Assembly (NCBI GenBank): GCA_036275695.1
Contig: DASUDI010000025.1
Span: 1-36,782, forward strand
Direction: 5' to 3'
DNA length: 36,782 nucleotides
Origin: Damh-18 sp036275695
Lineage (GTDB): Bacteria > Patescibacteriota > Minisyncoccia > Phycocordibacterales > UBA918
Under the pieces are notes generated by a model that did no database searches, was not told where the DNA came from, and saw nothing but the letters and a program-made list of their open reading frames with translations. Position 1 is the stretch's first letter. Each line of letters begins with the position of its first letter. Made by a program: the position numbers and the translations under genes. Shown here piece by piece: positions 1 to 7,273 of the stretch.

Positions 1-48
1 CCTCGGGTACGATGGTGACATTTTTCTAACGCGCACGACGCTCTTCAC

Positions 49-79
49 GGAGGTTTTCTCACGAAAACCTCCTTTTTTT
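49..79 (+). terminator. Rho-independent terminator of an upstream gene
   Basis: A perfect 10-bp stem (49-58 with 63-72, loop TCAC) is followed by seven T. It closes a gene that lies mostly to the left of the window. A frame ending in TAA at 27-29 could be the last codons of that gene, but too little is visible to name it. Confidence 0.9.
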
Positions 80-154
80 ATATGCAGGTACCATATCGTG
101 CTAATTTTGAAGAGATAGTATGTGTGCTTCATATTTGCACATTACCATGAACTA

Positions 155-182
155 TTGATTTTGTCTAAAACTGTTGTATCAT
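155..182 (+). promoter_or_regulatory. Sigma70-type promoter of the SpeD-like gene
   Basis: TTGATT (155-160) and TATCAT (177-182) are separated by 16 bp. The -10 box ends 8 bases before the ATG at 191, so the transcript would begin about at the start codon. No Shine-Dalgarno site is present. Confidence 0.6.
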
Positions 183-190
183 TTTACGAC

Positions 191-598
191 ATGGAAAATA
201 CAAATATTGAGACGTTCGGTGTGCATTTTATGCTCGACGGCTACGGCGCAAATAAAGAAATACTTGCTGATAAAGCCAAACTTGAAAAAATGTTGAGTGA
301 GATTCCAGTTGCTATGGGTATGTACACGATTTCCAAACCATTCGTTTTGGAAGTGGGGCCACTCAATCGAAAAGACCCAGGTGGTTTAAGTGGATTCGTG
401 CTCATTGCAGAAAGTCACATCAGCTTTCACACATTCCCAAAACGTGGTTTTGTAACTATTGACGTGTACACATGCCAAAATGTCCTCGATACCAAAAAAC
501 TCACTGAACTTTTTATTGAAACATTTGATATTCAAGATCACGATATGTATATCATTAATAGAGGTACCAAATATCCTGTTGAAAATATTTACAATTAA
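191..598 (+). CDS. speH: S-adenosylmethionine decarboxylase family (pyruvoyl-dependent) proenzyme
   Basis: This 135-residue protein belongs to the SpeD/SpeH family, which self-cleaves at a Glu-Ser bond to form a pyruvoyl cofactor. Family members decarboxylate S-adenosylmethionine for spermidine synthesis; some relatives instead decarboxylate ornithine or arginine. The cleavage site ESHIS is at residues 74-78, so Ser75 would become pyruvoyl. His80 and Cys95 sit at the spacing of the known catalytic His and Cys. The usual HTWPE stretch reads HTFPK here, so substrate choice is uncertain. The ATG at 191 was chosen over an upstream in-frame ATG at 122 because the family fold starts here and a -10 box lies just upstream. 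No spermidine synthase is in the window; a PurD-like gene follows after 5 bases. Confidence 0.88.
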   Translation: MENTNIETFGVHFMLDGYGANKEILADKAKLEKMLSEIPVAMGMYTISKPFVLEVGPLNRKDPGGLSGFVLIAESHISFHTFPKRGFVTIDVYTCQNVLDTKKLTELFIETFDIQDHDMYIINRGTKYPVENIYN

Positions 599-603
599 TA
601 ACT

Positions 604-1908
604 ATGCGAATTTTATTTATTTCACAGGAACTTATTGGTTCTGGATTGTGTCACAGACTTATACGAGAGGGAAATGAAGTTAAGCTCTACATAAACGACC
701 CTGCGCGAAAGCGGTGTCTTGATGGTTTTGTAGAAAAAGTCGATGATTGGAAAAAGGAGCTTCGATGGGTTGGTAAAGACGGACTTATCGTATTCGACGA
801 CGTAGGTTTTGGTAAACTTCAAGATTCACTCAGAAAAAAAGGGTACAGCGTTTTTGGTGGCAATGCTGAAGGAGATAGACTTGAGCTCGATAGAGGTTTT
901 GCGCAACGTGTGATGCATAATCACAAAATAAAAATTCTTCCTTCATTTAATTTTAAAACCATCGATGCGGCAATAGACTTTGTAAATGAAAATAAGGGGA
1001 AATGGGTTGTAAAACAAACAACACATATCAGTGTATTAAACTATGTTGGCGAAAAAGATGACGGAAGTGATGTTGTTAAGGCACTCAACAGACTCAAAAA
1101 ACAAAAAATACACACCGTCCACCTTCAAAAGAAGGTGGACGGTGTTGAGGTTGGAATTGCTCGGTATTTTAACGGATCGAATTGGGTTGGCCCAATAGAA
1201 ATTAATCATGAGCATAAACGACTACGTAATGGAGATAAAGGACCACTCACTGCCGAAATGGGTACAGTTATGTGGCACTCAACAGATGAGTCACTTCCAC
1301 TCTATGAACACACACTCAAAAAACTTACACCACACCTGCAAAAAATTGGGTACAGAGGTGACATCGACGTAAATTGCATTGCAACCAAAGACCAAATCTG
1401 GCCACTTGAGCTCACTCCACGACTAGGGACACCTGCAATACAATTACATACAGAGATGTATGAATCATCCTTTGCTAATTTTTTACACTCAATAGCGAAT
1501 GGAGAAAATACGGAACTTTCCTTTAAAAAGGGTTATGGCGTAGTTGTTGCTGTTGCAGTGCCTCCATTTCCTTACCCACCAAAGACCAAAGAAAATAAGA
1601 CTGTAAAACAAAGAGATCTTTTGTTTTCAACAAACGAAAATGTCAGTGTAAAGGATTTGTATTCTATCTATCTCGAAGAGATTTCTCTAAAAAAAAATAA
1701 GCGCGGGGAAGAGGTGATGTATTGGGCTGGTGAATTTGGATATGCTGGGTATGTCACATCCGTTGCAGGCACAATACCTAAAGCACATCGAAAGGCAATG
1801 AAAATGCTCTCACATATAAATCTTCCTAAAATGATATATCGGACCGACATAGGGGAGCGTGTTCACAAACACGATTTGCCACAGCTCAAGAAATGGGGAT
1901 GGGTGTAA
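604..1908 (+). CDS. PurD-like ATP-grasp ligase, substrate uncertain
   Basis: The 434-residue length matches phosphoribosylamine-glycine ligase (PurD), and the order of blocks is PurD-like: an N-terminal Rossmann part, an ATP-grasp core with VVKQ near 135-138, and RLRNGDKGPLTAEMG (206-220) aligned with the PurD GPNTGGMG region. Several signature residues are changed: GGMG is AEMG, and the metal-binding EFN.RFGDPE region reads ELTPRLGTPA (269-278), losing the Asn and the acidic pair. No other purine synthesis gene is visible. I infer an amide- or peptide-forming ligase that may not make GAR. It lies 5 bases after the SpeD-like gene with no ribosome binding site, so the two are probably cotranscribed. 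A strong hairpin lies inside the gene at 1112-1145. Confidence 0.75.
   Translation: MRILFISQELIGSGLCHRLIREGNEVKLYINDPARKRCLDGFVEKVDDWKKELRWVGKDGLIVFDDVGFGKLQDSLRKKGYSVFGGNAEGDRLELDRGFAQRVMHNHKIKILPSFNFKTIDAAIDFVNENKGKWVVKQTTHISVLNYVGEKDDGSDVVKALNRLKKQKIHTVHLQKKVDGVEVGIARYFNGSNWVGPIEINHEHKRLRNGDKGPLTAEMGTVMWHSTDESLPLYEHTLKKLTPHLQKIGYRGDIDVNCIATKDQIWPLELTPRLGTPAIQLHTEMYESSFANFLHSIANGENTELSFKKGYGVVVAVAVPPFPYPPKTKENKTVKQRDLLFSTNENVSVKDLYSIYLEEISLKKNKRGEEVMYWAGEFGYAGYVTSVAGTIPKAHRKAMKMLSHINLPKMIYRTDIGERVHKHDLPQLKKWGWV
1112..1145. repeat. Perfect inverted repeat inside the PurD-like gene
   Basis: Two 15-base arms (1112-1126 and 1131-1145) are exact reverse complements around an AAAA loop. The arms encode part of the conserved ATP-grasp strand region. 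No T-tract follows, so it is not an ordinary terminator. Confidence 0.9.
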
Positions 1909-1933
1909 TCTTTTATCTAGTGAAAAACACAGT

Positions 1934-2494
1934 ATGCACTATGAATTTAAAAAATTAAACATCAAAATAACTCATGCAACTGCTGACGATGCACTCGGTA
2001 TACAAAAAGTATTTTATACTACCTGGTTAGTTACCTATCCGAATAAGAAGATCGGTATCACAACAAAAGATATTGAGGTTTTGTTCAAAGACTACACGAG
2101 TCCCACAAAAATTGCGAGATACTCACAAGAACTTACTCAGACACCACCAAACGAACAGTTCTTGGTTGCAAAAGTGGGAGATTTAGTTGTTGGCGTCTGT
2201 CGAACTATTATTCGGGAAAAATACAACCAACTTCAGGCAATTTATGTACTACCAGAATATCAAGGCAAGGGTGTAGGTACGAAACTTTGGGATATGGCTT
2301 ACACTTTTTTTGATACTTCCAAAGATACCATAGTACACGTCGCAACTTACAATATTAGAGCCATCAATTTTTATCGTTTATTAGGATTTATTGATACAGG
2401 GAGACGCTTTACTGAAGAACGCCATCGTATGCCAATTAGTAATGTATTAATCCCTGAAATGGAGATGCGATTTGTAAAAACTAACGCAATGTAA
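1934..2494 (+). CDS. GNAT family N-acetyltransferase
   Basis: The 186-residue protein has the GNAT fold. The acetyl-CoA pyrophosphate-binding motif A is QAIYVLPEYQGKGVG at 101-115, and the C-terminal strand-helix NIRAINFYRLLGF at 140-152 is typical of the superfamily. The family moves an acetyl group from acetyl-CoA to an amine; the acceptor here is unknown. ATG 1934 is preferred: the longer frame from 1859 would overlap the PurD-like gene by 50 bases and adds a non-family tail. Being 25 bases downstream of the ATP-grasp gene and close to the SpeD-like gene, an amine or polyamine acceptor is possible, but that is inference only. Confidence 0.85.
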   Translation: MHYEFKKLNIKITHATADDALGIQKVFYTTWLVTYPNKKIGITTKDIEVLFKDYTSPTKIARYSQELTQTPPNEQFLVAKVGDLVVGVCRTIIREKYNQLQAIYVLPEYQGKGVGTKLWDMAYTFFDTSKDTIVHVATYNIRAINFYRLLGFIDTGRRFTEERHRMPISNVLIPEMEMRFVKTNAM

Positions 2495-2524
2495 TGTTAT
2501 TTTAAAGTTCGTCTAGACAAGATA

Positions 2525-2552
2525 TTGACTTTAGTATTTGTGATACTATACT
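2525..2552 (+). promoter_or_regulatory. Strong sigma70-type promoter of the GRDP-like gene
   Basis: TTGACT (2525-2530) and TATACT (2547-2552) are spaced by 16 bp. The start of transcription near 2559 leaves a leader of about 45 bases that carries AAGGAG at 2591-2596. Confidence 0.8.
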
Positions 2553-2603
2553 TTAAAAGGAAGTGTGTGCTTGACTTTTTGTTCTTCCTTAAGGAGATAT
2601 CCA

Positions 2604-3143
2604 GTGAATACGATCACTCTTGCTTTTTCAGCAATTCATCCTAACATCACATCGGAACACCTCGAGCGGCTTACTTTCATCGATGTAAGCGATTTTAATC
2701 GCTACTTTGAAAAAGCAGTTGAACTCGGTCTGATTTCTAGGGAAGCAGACCGCGATGCAATGATATTCAGTTTGAAACAATATTACGCGATCGCAATGCT
2801 CGATCCAGCAAATGGACACGCAGTCTCCGATGTACTGGATCCGCTTTGGCATGCACACATGCTCTTCAGTGAAGAATACCACCAGTTTTGCGTCGAAGTC
2901 GTTGGTGAATTCATGCATCATACCCCCTTACCTAAGGAGGATGGCGCGATGCGCACCAAAGTGAGATCACTCTACGACTACACATTGGTGCGCTTGCGGG
3001 AATGCTTTAGTCACGTTGATGAACGCATGTGGCCAACTCTGCCCGACGATCGCTTAATATGCATGCACAAGGGCAACCAAGCCATGTATGCAGGAATGCA
3101 ATCGATTCGACTTTTCGAACCAAACCTAGCTTTAGCAACCTGA
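2604..3143 (+). CDS. GRDP-like (DUF1399-type) domain protein
   Basis: The 179-residue protein contains DPLWHAHMLFSEEYHQFC (79-96) followed by GEFMHH (101-106). This His-rich pattern resembles the core of glycine-rich-domain-containing-protein-like (DUF1399) proteins, known mostly from plants and scattered bacteria, whose biochemical role is unclear. His83, His85, His105 and His106 could bind a metal. The GTG at 2604 is taken as start because AAGGAG lies 7 bases upstream; the in-frame codon at 2565 has no such signal. The gene stands alone between its own promoter and a terminator, unlike its neighbours. No signal peptide or membrane segment is seen. Confidence 0.75.
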   Translation: MNTITLAFSAIHPNITSEHLERLTFIDVSDFNRYFEKAVELGLISREADRDAMIFSLKQYYAIAMLDPANGHAVSDVLDPLWHAHMLFSEEYHQFCVEVVGEFMHHTPLPKEDGAMRTKVRSLYDYTLVRLRECFSHVDERMWPTLPDDRLICMHKGNQAMYAGMQSIRLFEPNLALAT

Positions 3144-3172
3144 ACTTTGGGTATTTACCCTGAGTTACTTTC

Positions 3173-3206
3173 AAAACCGACCAATTAATCACTGGTCGGT
3201 TTTATT
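3173..3206 (+). terminator. Rho-independent terminator after the GRDP-like gene
   Basis: An 11-bp perfect stem (3173-3183 with 3193-3203) has a 9-base loop and a T-rich right arm. Confidence 0.85.
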
Positions 3207-3254
3207 GTGCATAATAGATGTACAGAAAGGTTTAAAAAATGCTAGTATTAATAT

Positions 3255-3464
3255 ATGGATTTGAAGTCAAAAGTATTGTTTTATATCGTACTCGCGGCAA
3301 TTGTTTTGTCGGTGGCTTCACTTTTTTATAAATCTGTGATTTTACAAGATTTTGAAGTGATTGAATCTGAATTTGAAGAAGAAATGATAGAAGAATCAAC
3401 CATATCAGACAGGGCGAGTTTGGATAAGGAAATAATAAACAAAGATATTTCTAATCCGTCATAA
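3255..3464 (+). CDS. Single-span membrane microprotein
   Basis: The 69-residue product has one hydrophobic helix at about residues 7-24 (VLFYIVLAAIVLSVASLF), followed by a strongly acidic tail (EFEEEMIEES at 39-48). No family is recognised. It is kept as real because a TGCTAGTAT extended -10 sequence lies just upstream of the ATG, and the gene fits between that site and the methyltransferase gene 18 bases downstream. It could be an accessory subunit of the downstream membrane kinase, but nothing in the sequence proves that. Confidence 0.55.
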   Translation: MDLKSKVLFYIVLAAIVLSVASLFYKSVILQDFEVIESEFEEEMIEESTISDRASLDKEIINKDISNPS

Positions 3465-3482
3465 CTTTAAACAAGCTATCAA

Positions 3483-4343
3483 ATGCCCCTTAAGCAAAAA
3501 CAAAGTGTTATGAAATCAATGAGTGATTTTTGGTCAATGAATGAGGGGACGTTTGCTTGCTTACATGATAAAAAAAGAACCTTAGCATTTAGAAAGGCGA
3601 TCCGTAACACAATCAAAAAAGACGATATTGTTGTAGAACTTGGTGCGGGGAGTGGAATTTTGTCTATGTTTGCTGCGGATGCAGGTGCAAAAAGAGTTTA
3701 TGCCGTTGAACTTGATCAAGGTAATATCATCTCACTAAAACAGACTATTAAAGAAAATGGGTACGAAAAAATAATTGAAATAATAAATGCTGATGCAACA
3801 ACAATTAATTTCCCAGAAAAACCAGATGTTGTAATTTGTGAAATGATTGCAACTGCGCTCATCGAAGAATTACAAGTGCCTGCAATGTGTAATGCAAGAC
3901 GCTTTTTTAAAAAAACCACAAAGGTACTTATTGAGAAGTACGACATTTATGCCGAATTGGTAAATGCAAAATCAAATTTTTACAATAAGAAATTTAATAT
4001 TACTCGTTTTGAATTGCCGGAGATGCGTGATATGAAATCACACATACTTTCAAATACCGTACTTATTGACACCATTGATATGATGAGTGTCAAAATAAAC
4101 AAAAAGATAGATACTATTCTATCTTTTACACCGAATAAATCAGCAACAGCGAATGCATTAAGATTACATGGTAAAACTTTTTTTTCATCTGGCGATATTT
4201 TTGAATCTTCAACATCATATGATTTTCCTATTATTATACCTATTAAGGAAATAGCAGTGAAAGAAAATAATGAAATTAGCTTCAAATTATCATACACTCT
4301 ATGTGGTGGACCAAAATCAATCAAAATTACAAGATTGTCATAA
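3483..4343 (+). CDS. PRMT-like class I SAM-dependent methyltransferase
   Basis: Of 286 residues, the first 140 form a Rossmann methyltransferase. The SAM-binding motif ELGAGSG is at 52-58, with an acidic ribose-binding residue at Glu76. The motif CEMIATALIEE (119-129) has two acidic positions resembling the double-E loop of protein arginine methyltransferases. The C-terminal half is beta-rich, as the PRMT barrel is. The family methylates arginine side chains, though small-molecule or RNA substrates cannot be excluded. It is AT-rich and sits 18 bases after the microprotein and 6 bases before the histidine kinase, so one transcript is likely. The start could also be Met10. Confidence 0.75.
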   Translation: MPLKQKQSVMKSMSDFWSMNEGTFACLHDKKRTLAFRKAIRNTIKKDDIVVELGAGSGILSMFAADAGAKRVYAVELDQGNIISLKQTIKENGYEKIIEIINADATTINFPEKPDVVICEMIATALIEELQVPAMCNARRFFKKTTKVLIEKYDIYAELVNAKSNFYNKKFNITRFELPEMRDMKSHILSNTVLIDTIDMMSVKINKKIDTILSFTPNKSATANALRLHGKTFFSSGDIFESSTSYDFPIIIPIKEIAVKENNEISFKLSYTLCGGPKSIKITRLS

Positions 4344-4349
4344 CAAAAT

Positions 4350-6023
4350 ATGAATTTTGAAAATTTTCAGATGTGTACAGATTCAATACCAACAATACTT
4401 GGGCTGTTTGATTTGAGTGTTGCTCCATCATTACTTTTTTATGCATATATCCCAATAGCTGTTTTTCTTTTTTTAATTAGTTTATATGTTTTAATTAAAG
4501 ATAATTATTCTTTAATATCAAAAGTATCTTTTTCAATTTCAATAGTTTATCTGCTTTATATTTCAGATGAAATATTTTTATGGATATCAACGCCAGCTGA
4601 ATTAGTATACTTTGGATGGTCTCTCTTAATACTTTTGCGTTCATTAATAGCAGTCATGATTGTTAATTTTATGTATATTTTCATACATAAACACACACAC
4701 TTGCTATTAAGTGTTGCAACGGCAATTATTTTATTGCCCATTATATTTTTGCTACCAACAAGTCTAAACGTCTCGGGGTTTGATATTGACTACTGTGAGG
4801 GGATTAATGGTTTACTTTGGAACTATTTATATTTTATTGAGTTCGTTTCAATAGTCTTCATTATTGCTCACACAATAAACCGTTTCACGCAATCGAAAAA
4901 ATTAGTGAATCAATACATTAAACAAGAGATCTTACTTTCCATTGCGTGCGTTTTCCTTATTTTATTTTTTTCTTTGTCTACAATATATGGAAACCTAACA
5001 TTAACATACGACATAAACTTAATAGGACCTGTCGGGATGTTAATCTTTATTACTACCCTTAGTTATCTCATCGTAAAATACAAGGCATTCAACATAAAAC
5101 TTGCGGGGGCGCAGGCGCTGGTGTTTGCACTGTGGTTTTTGGTAGGTTCACTTCTTTTTGTTGCAAAAAGCCCTACCACGCGCGTCATATCGGGAATTAC
5201 ACTCCTCATCACTTCCGTCGCTGGCTATTTGCTCGTGCGGAGCGTGAAGCATGAAATACAGCAACGTGAAAAAATTCAAGAACTTGCAGAAAATCTCGCG
5301 CAGGCAAACATTCACCTCAAAGAACTCGACCGCATGAAATCAGAATTTGTTTCCATTGCGTCACATCAGTTGCGCAGTCCACTCACCTCTATTCGTGGCT
5401 ATGCGTCAATGCTCAAAGAGGGTACGTATGGCAAGATGCCTCAGACTGCCATACCGGTACTTGAAAACATCGCGGAATCTTCGCACTTCATGGCACAGTC
5501 GGTCGAAGACTATCTCAATGTATCACGCATAGAAGCGGGTAACATGAAATATGAACTTAGTGATTTCAGTATCAAAGAACAGGCGGAAAAAATCACCGAC
5601 GAACTCAGACAGGTGGCGATAAAAAAGGGTCTCGCGTTACTCTTTCGTTCTGACATCTCAGGAAGTGGGCGCATCCACGCAGATATTGGTAAGGTGCGAC
5701 AGGTACTCATGAATCTTATCGACAACTCAATGAAATATACGCCGAAGGGAAGTATTGACGTGCTCGTACATGACGACCCCAAGAAAAAACGTGTTACTGT
5801 TTCTATCGTGGATACGGGTATAGGTATGGACACACATACTGTCGGCGAGGTGTTTGAAAAATTTGTCCGCGCGAAGAATGCAAATTGCGTCAATGTTACG
5901 GGTACGGGGCTTGGCCTCTATGTCGCCAAAAAGATGGTGGATGAAATGAAGGGTGTCATCTGGGCAGAATCAGATGGACCAAATAAAGGCTCACGCTTTC
6001 ATTTGGAATTTCCTGAAATATAA
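4350..6023 (+). CDS. Multi-spanning sensor histidine kinase
   Basis: The 557-residue protein begins with roughly eight hydrophobic helices (about residues 25-300), then a short coiled linker and a HisKA/HATPase kinase core. The phospho-acceptor is His339 in ASHQLRSPLTS. The N box is NLIDNSMKYTP, the G1 box DTGIGM starts at 488, and the G2 box GTGLGLYVAK starts at 518. All catalytic blocks are intact. It would autophosphorylate in response to a membrane or ligand signal and pass phosphate to a response regulator; no regulator is encoded nearby. The first 250 codons are very AT-rich with long T runs, while the rest matches the core genes to the right, suggesting a chimeric origin. Confidence 0.92.
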   Translation: MNFENFQMCTDSIPTILGLFDLSVAPSLLFYAYIPIAVFLFLISLYVLIKDNYSLISKVSFSISIVYLLYISDEIFLWISTPAELVYFGWSLLILLRSLIAVMIVNFMYIFIHKHTHLLLSVATAIILLPIIFLLPTSLNVSGFDIDYCEGINGLLWNYLYFIEFVSIVFIIAHTINRFTQSKKLVNQYIKQEILLSIACVFLILFFSLSTIYGNLTLTYDINLIGPVGMLIFITTLSYLIVKYKAFNIKLAGAQALVFALWFLVGSLLFVAKSPTTRVISGITLLITSVAGYLLVRSVKHEIQQREKIQELAENLAQANIHLKELDRMKSEFVSIASHQLRSPLTSIRGYASMLKEGTYGKMPQTAIPVLENIAESSHFMAQSVEDYLNVSRIEAGNMKYELSDFSIKEQAEKITDELRQVAIKKGLALLFRSDISGSGRIHADIGKVRQVLMNLIDNSMKYTPKGSIDVLVHDDPKKKRVTVSIVDTGIGMDTHTVGEVFEKFVRAKNANCVNVTGTGLGLYVAKKMVDEMKGVIWAESDGPNKGSRFHLEFPEI

Positions 6024-6053
6024 ATTATTTAGAACAATAACATTATTGTACGG

Positions 6054-6083
6054 TTGTATATGACACGTAGTTTTTGCTATGAT
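6054..6083 (+). promoter_or_regulatory. trpS promoter, predicted leaderless
   Basis: TTGTAT (6054-6059), an 18-bp spacer and an extended -10 TGCTATGAT (6075-6083). The -10 ends 6 bases before the ATG at 6090, so the mRNA should begin at the start codon. Confidence 0.7.
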
Positions 6084-6089
6084 ACGTGC

Positions 6090-7034
6090 ATGAAACAAAA
6101 ACAACGCTTACTTACCGGCATCAAGCCAACGGGTGATCTCCACATAGGAAATTACTTTGGTGCGATAAAGCCATTTGCTGACTTATATCATACCTACGAC
6201 AGCGTCATTATGGTAGCGGACTATCATGCGCTCACGACGGTACGTGATGCCTCGGAAATGCGCGCGCAAATATACAACATCACCCGCGCGTATATGGCAT
6301 GTGGCATTGATCCGCAAAAGGCAATACTTTTTAAACAATCTGACGTAAGCGAACACACAGAACTTGCGTGGGTATTTGAATGTCTCGTGAGCGTGCCGTT
6401 CCTTATGCAAGCACACGCGTATAAAGACAAAGTTGCAAAAGGGATTGAAGCAAACGCGGGACTCTTTAACTACCCCATGCTCATGGCTGCTGACATATTA
6501 CTCTACGATGCGGAGATAGTACCCGTGGGTGAAGATCAGCGACAGCATATTGAATACGCGCGTGAGGCCGCGGGGAAGTTTAATCGAGCGTTTGGCGAAG
6601 TGTTCACCCCGCCACAAGAACACATTGTTGCCAATGTTGGTGTGGTGCCGGGGACTGACGGTCAAAAGATGAGTAAGAGTTATAAAAACGTGATACCACT
6701 CTTTGGCACCCGAGATGAAATTGAAAAAGCCGTGATGCGTATTGTGACTGACTCATCGGGAGACCGCCCTGAACATGTGTACGCAATACACACGCTATTC
6801 AAACCCGTGTCTGAGCTTGCACCACTCTACGAAGCTCACAAAGGGAAATACAAAATACTCAAAGACGCTCTCCTTGAAGATATTGAGAAGGTGATAGCAC
6901 CTATGCGTGAGCGATACATGGGAATACGTGATGATGAAGTGAAGGCAGTACTCGATGATGGTGGTGAACGCGCGCGTGAGCGCGCGCGTTCAAAAATGCA
7001 ACGAGTCCGAGAGTGTGTTGGAGTTTCGTTATAA
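6090..7034 (+). CDS. trpS: Tryptophanyl-tRNA synthetase
   Basis: This cytosolic class I synthetase charges tRNA-Trp with tryptophan using ATP. The 314-residue length is normal for bacterial TrpRS. The HIGH-type motif is HIGN at 18-21 and the KMSKS loop is exact at 193-197. The GxDQxxH region (VGEDQRQHIE) is present. The start at 6090 is chosen over the in-frame ATG at 6054 because the protein family begins here and a -10 box ends 6 bases upstream; the longer start would lie inside the promoter. The 3' end carries an alternating CG hairpin (6967-6992). The aspS T-box leader follows directly. Confidence 0.97.
   Translation: MKQKQRLLTGIKPTGDLHIGNYFGAIKPFADLYHTYDSVIMVADYHALTTVRDASEMRAQIYNITRAYMACGIDPQKAILFKQSDVSEHTELAWVFECLVSVPFLMQAHAYKDKVAKGIEANAGLFNYPMLMAADILLYDAEIVPVGEDQRQHIEYAREAAGKFNRAFGEVFTPPQEHIVANVGVVPGTDGQKMSKSYKNVIPLFGTRDEIEKAVMRIVTDSSGDRPEHVYAIHTLFKPVSELAPLYEAHKGKYKILKDALLEDIEKVIAPMRERYMGIRDDEVKAVLDDGGERARERARSKMQRVRECVGVSL
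6967..6992. repeat. CG-alternating hairpin in the 3' end of trpS
   Basis: Arms 6967-6977 and 6982-6992 are perfectly complementary (11 bp) around TGAG. It encodes the charged C-terminal helix of TrpRS. It may be an mRNA structure or simply a consequence of Arg/Ala codon choice. Confidence 0.6.
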
Positions 7035-7064
7035 GCATCATACGCTCACGCGCGCGCCTACGAT

Positions 7065-7092
7065 TTGACCTATTATCGGTACATGGTACGCT
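7065..7092 (+). promoter_or_regulatory. Candidate promoter of the aspS leader
   Basis: TTGACC (7065-7070) and an extended -10 TGGTACGCT (7084-7092) with a 16-bp spacer. If used, transcription starts near 7099. Readthrough from trpS would give a longer leader instead. Confidence 0.5.
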
Positions 7093-7098
7093 ATATAT

Positions 7099-7273
7099 AA
7101 CCAACGACGCAGCTGACACCTGCCGAGGAAAATGGGTGCGCCCAATATAGCGCGGAAGAGGGCTCGGGCGCGAGCGAAGCGAGCGCCACTGAGAAGGAGG
7201 GTGGCACCGCGGCAAAAAACCGCCCCTCCAAACGTATTATTCATCACAATATGTTTGGAGGGGCGGTTTTCGT
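7099..7273 (+). promoter_or_regulatory. T-box riboswitch controlling aspS by transcription termination
   Basis: The 14-base T-box consensus AGGGTGGCACCGCG is exact at 7198-7211. It builds a textbook antiterminator: 7196-7201 pairs with 7224-7229, TGGCACC (7202-7208) is the 7-base bulge, and 7209-7212 pairs with 7220-7223. The competing terminator uses 7216-7233 with 7253-7270. Uncharged tRNA would pair its NCCA end with the bulge UGGC; the C requires a G discriminator, which is usual for tRNA-Asp and tRNA-Asn. Possible Stem III pairing is GGCGC with GCGCC near 7165-7187. A canonical Stem I with specifier loop is not clear; GAC triplets occur at 7106-7108 and 7115-7117. A helix 7089-7096 with 7145-7152 is possible only if the RNA starts upstream. 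Confidence 0.85.
7216..7273 (+). terminator. T-box-regulated terminator before aspS
   Basis: An 18-bp perfect stem (7216-7233 with 7253-7270) ends in TTTT and is followed by more T. Its left arm overlaps the antiterminator, so the two folds exclude each other. Confidence 0.9.

Noticed and set aside
122..190. Longer SpeD-like start at 122
   Set aside because: The extra 23 residues match no family sequence and cover the probable promoter at 155-182.
459..677. Alternate-frame frames inside real genes, for example 459-677, 5510-5893, 11988-12389 and 16718-17296
   Set aside because: They lie in shadow frames of well-recognised genes, and show no family similarity or start signals of their own.
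6967..7060. CGCGCG-rich stretches as a repeat array or recombination site
   Set aside because: Alternating CG runs occur throughout the window in Arg/Ala codons and hairpins; no regular period or direct repeat unit was seen.
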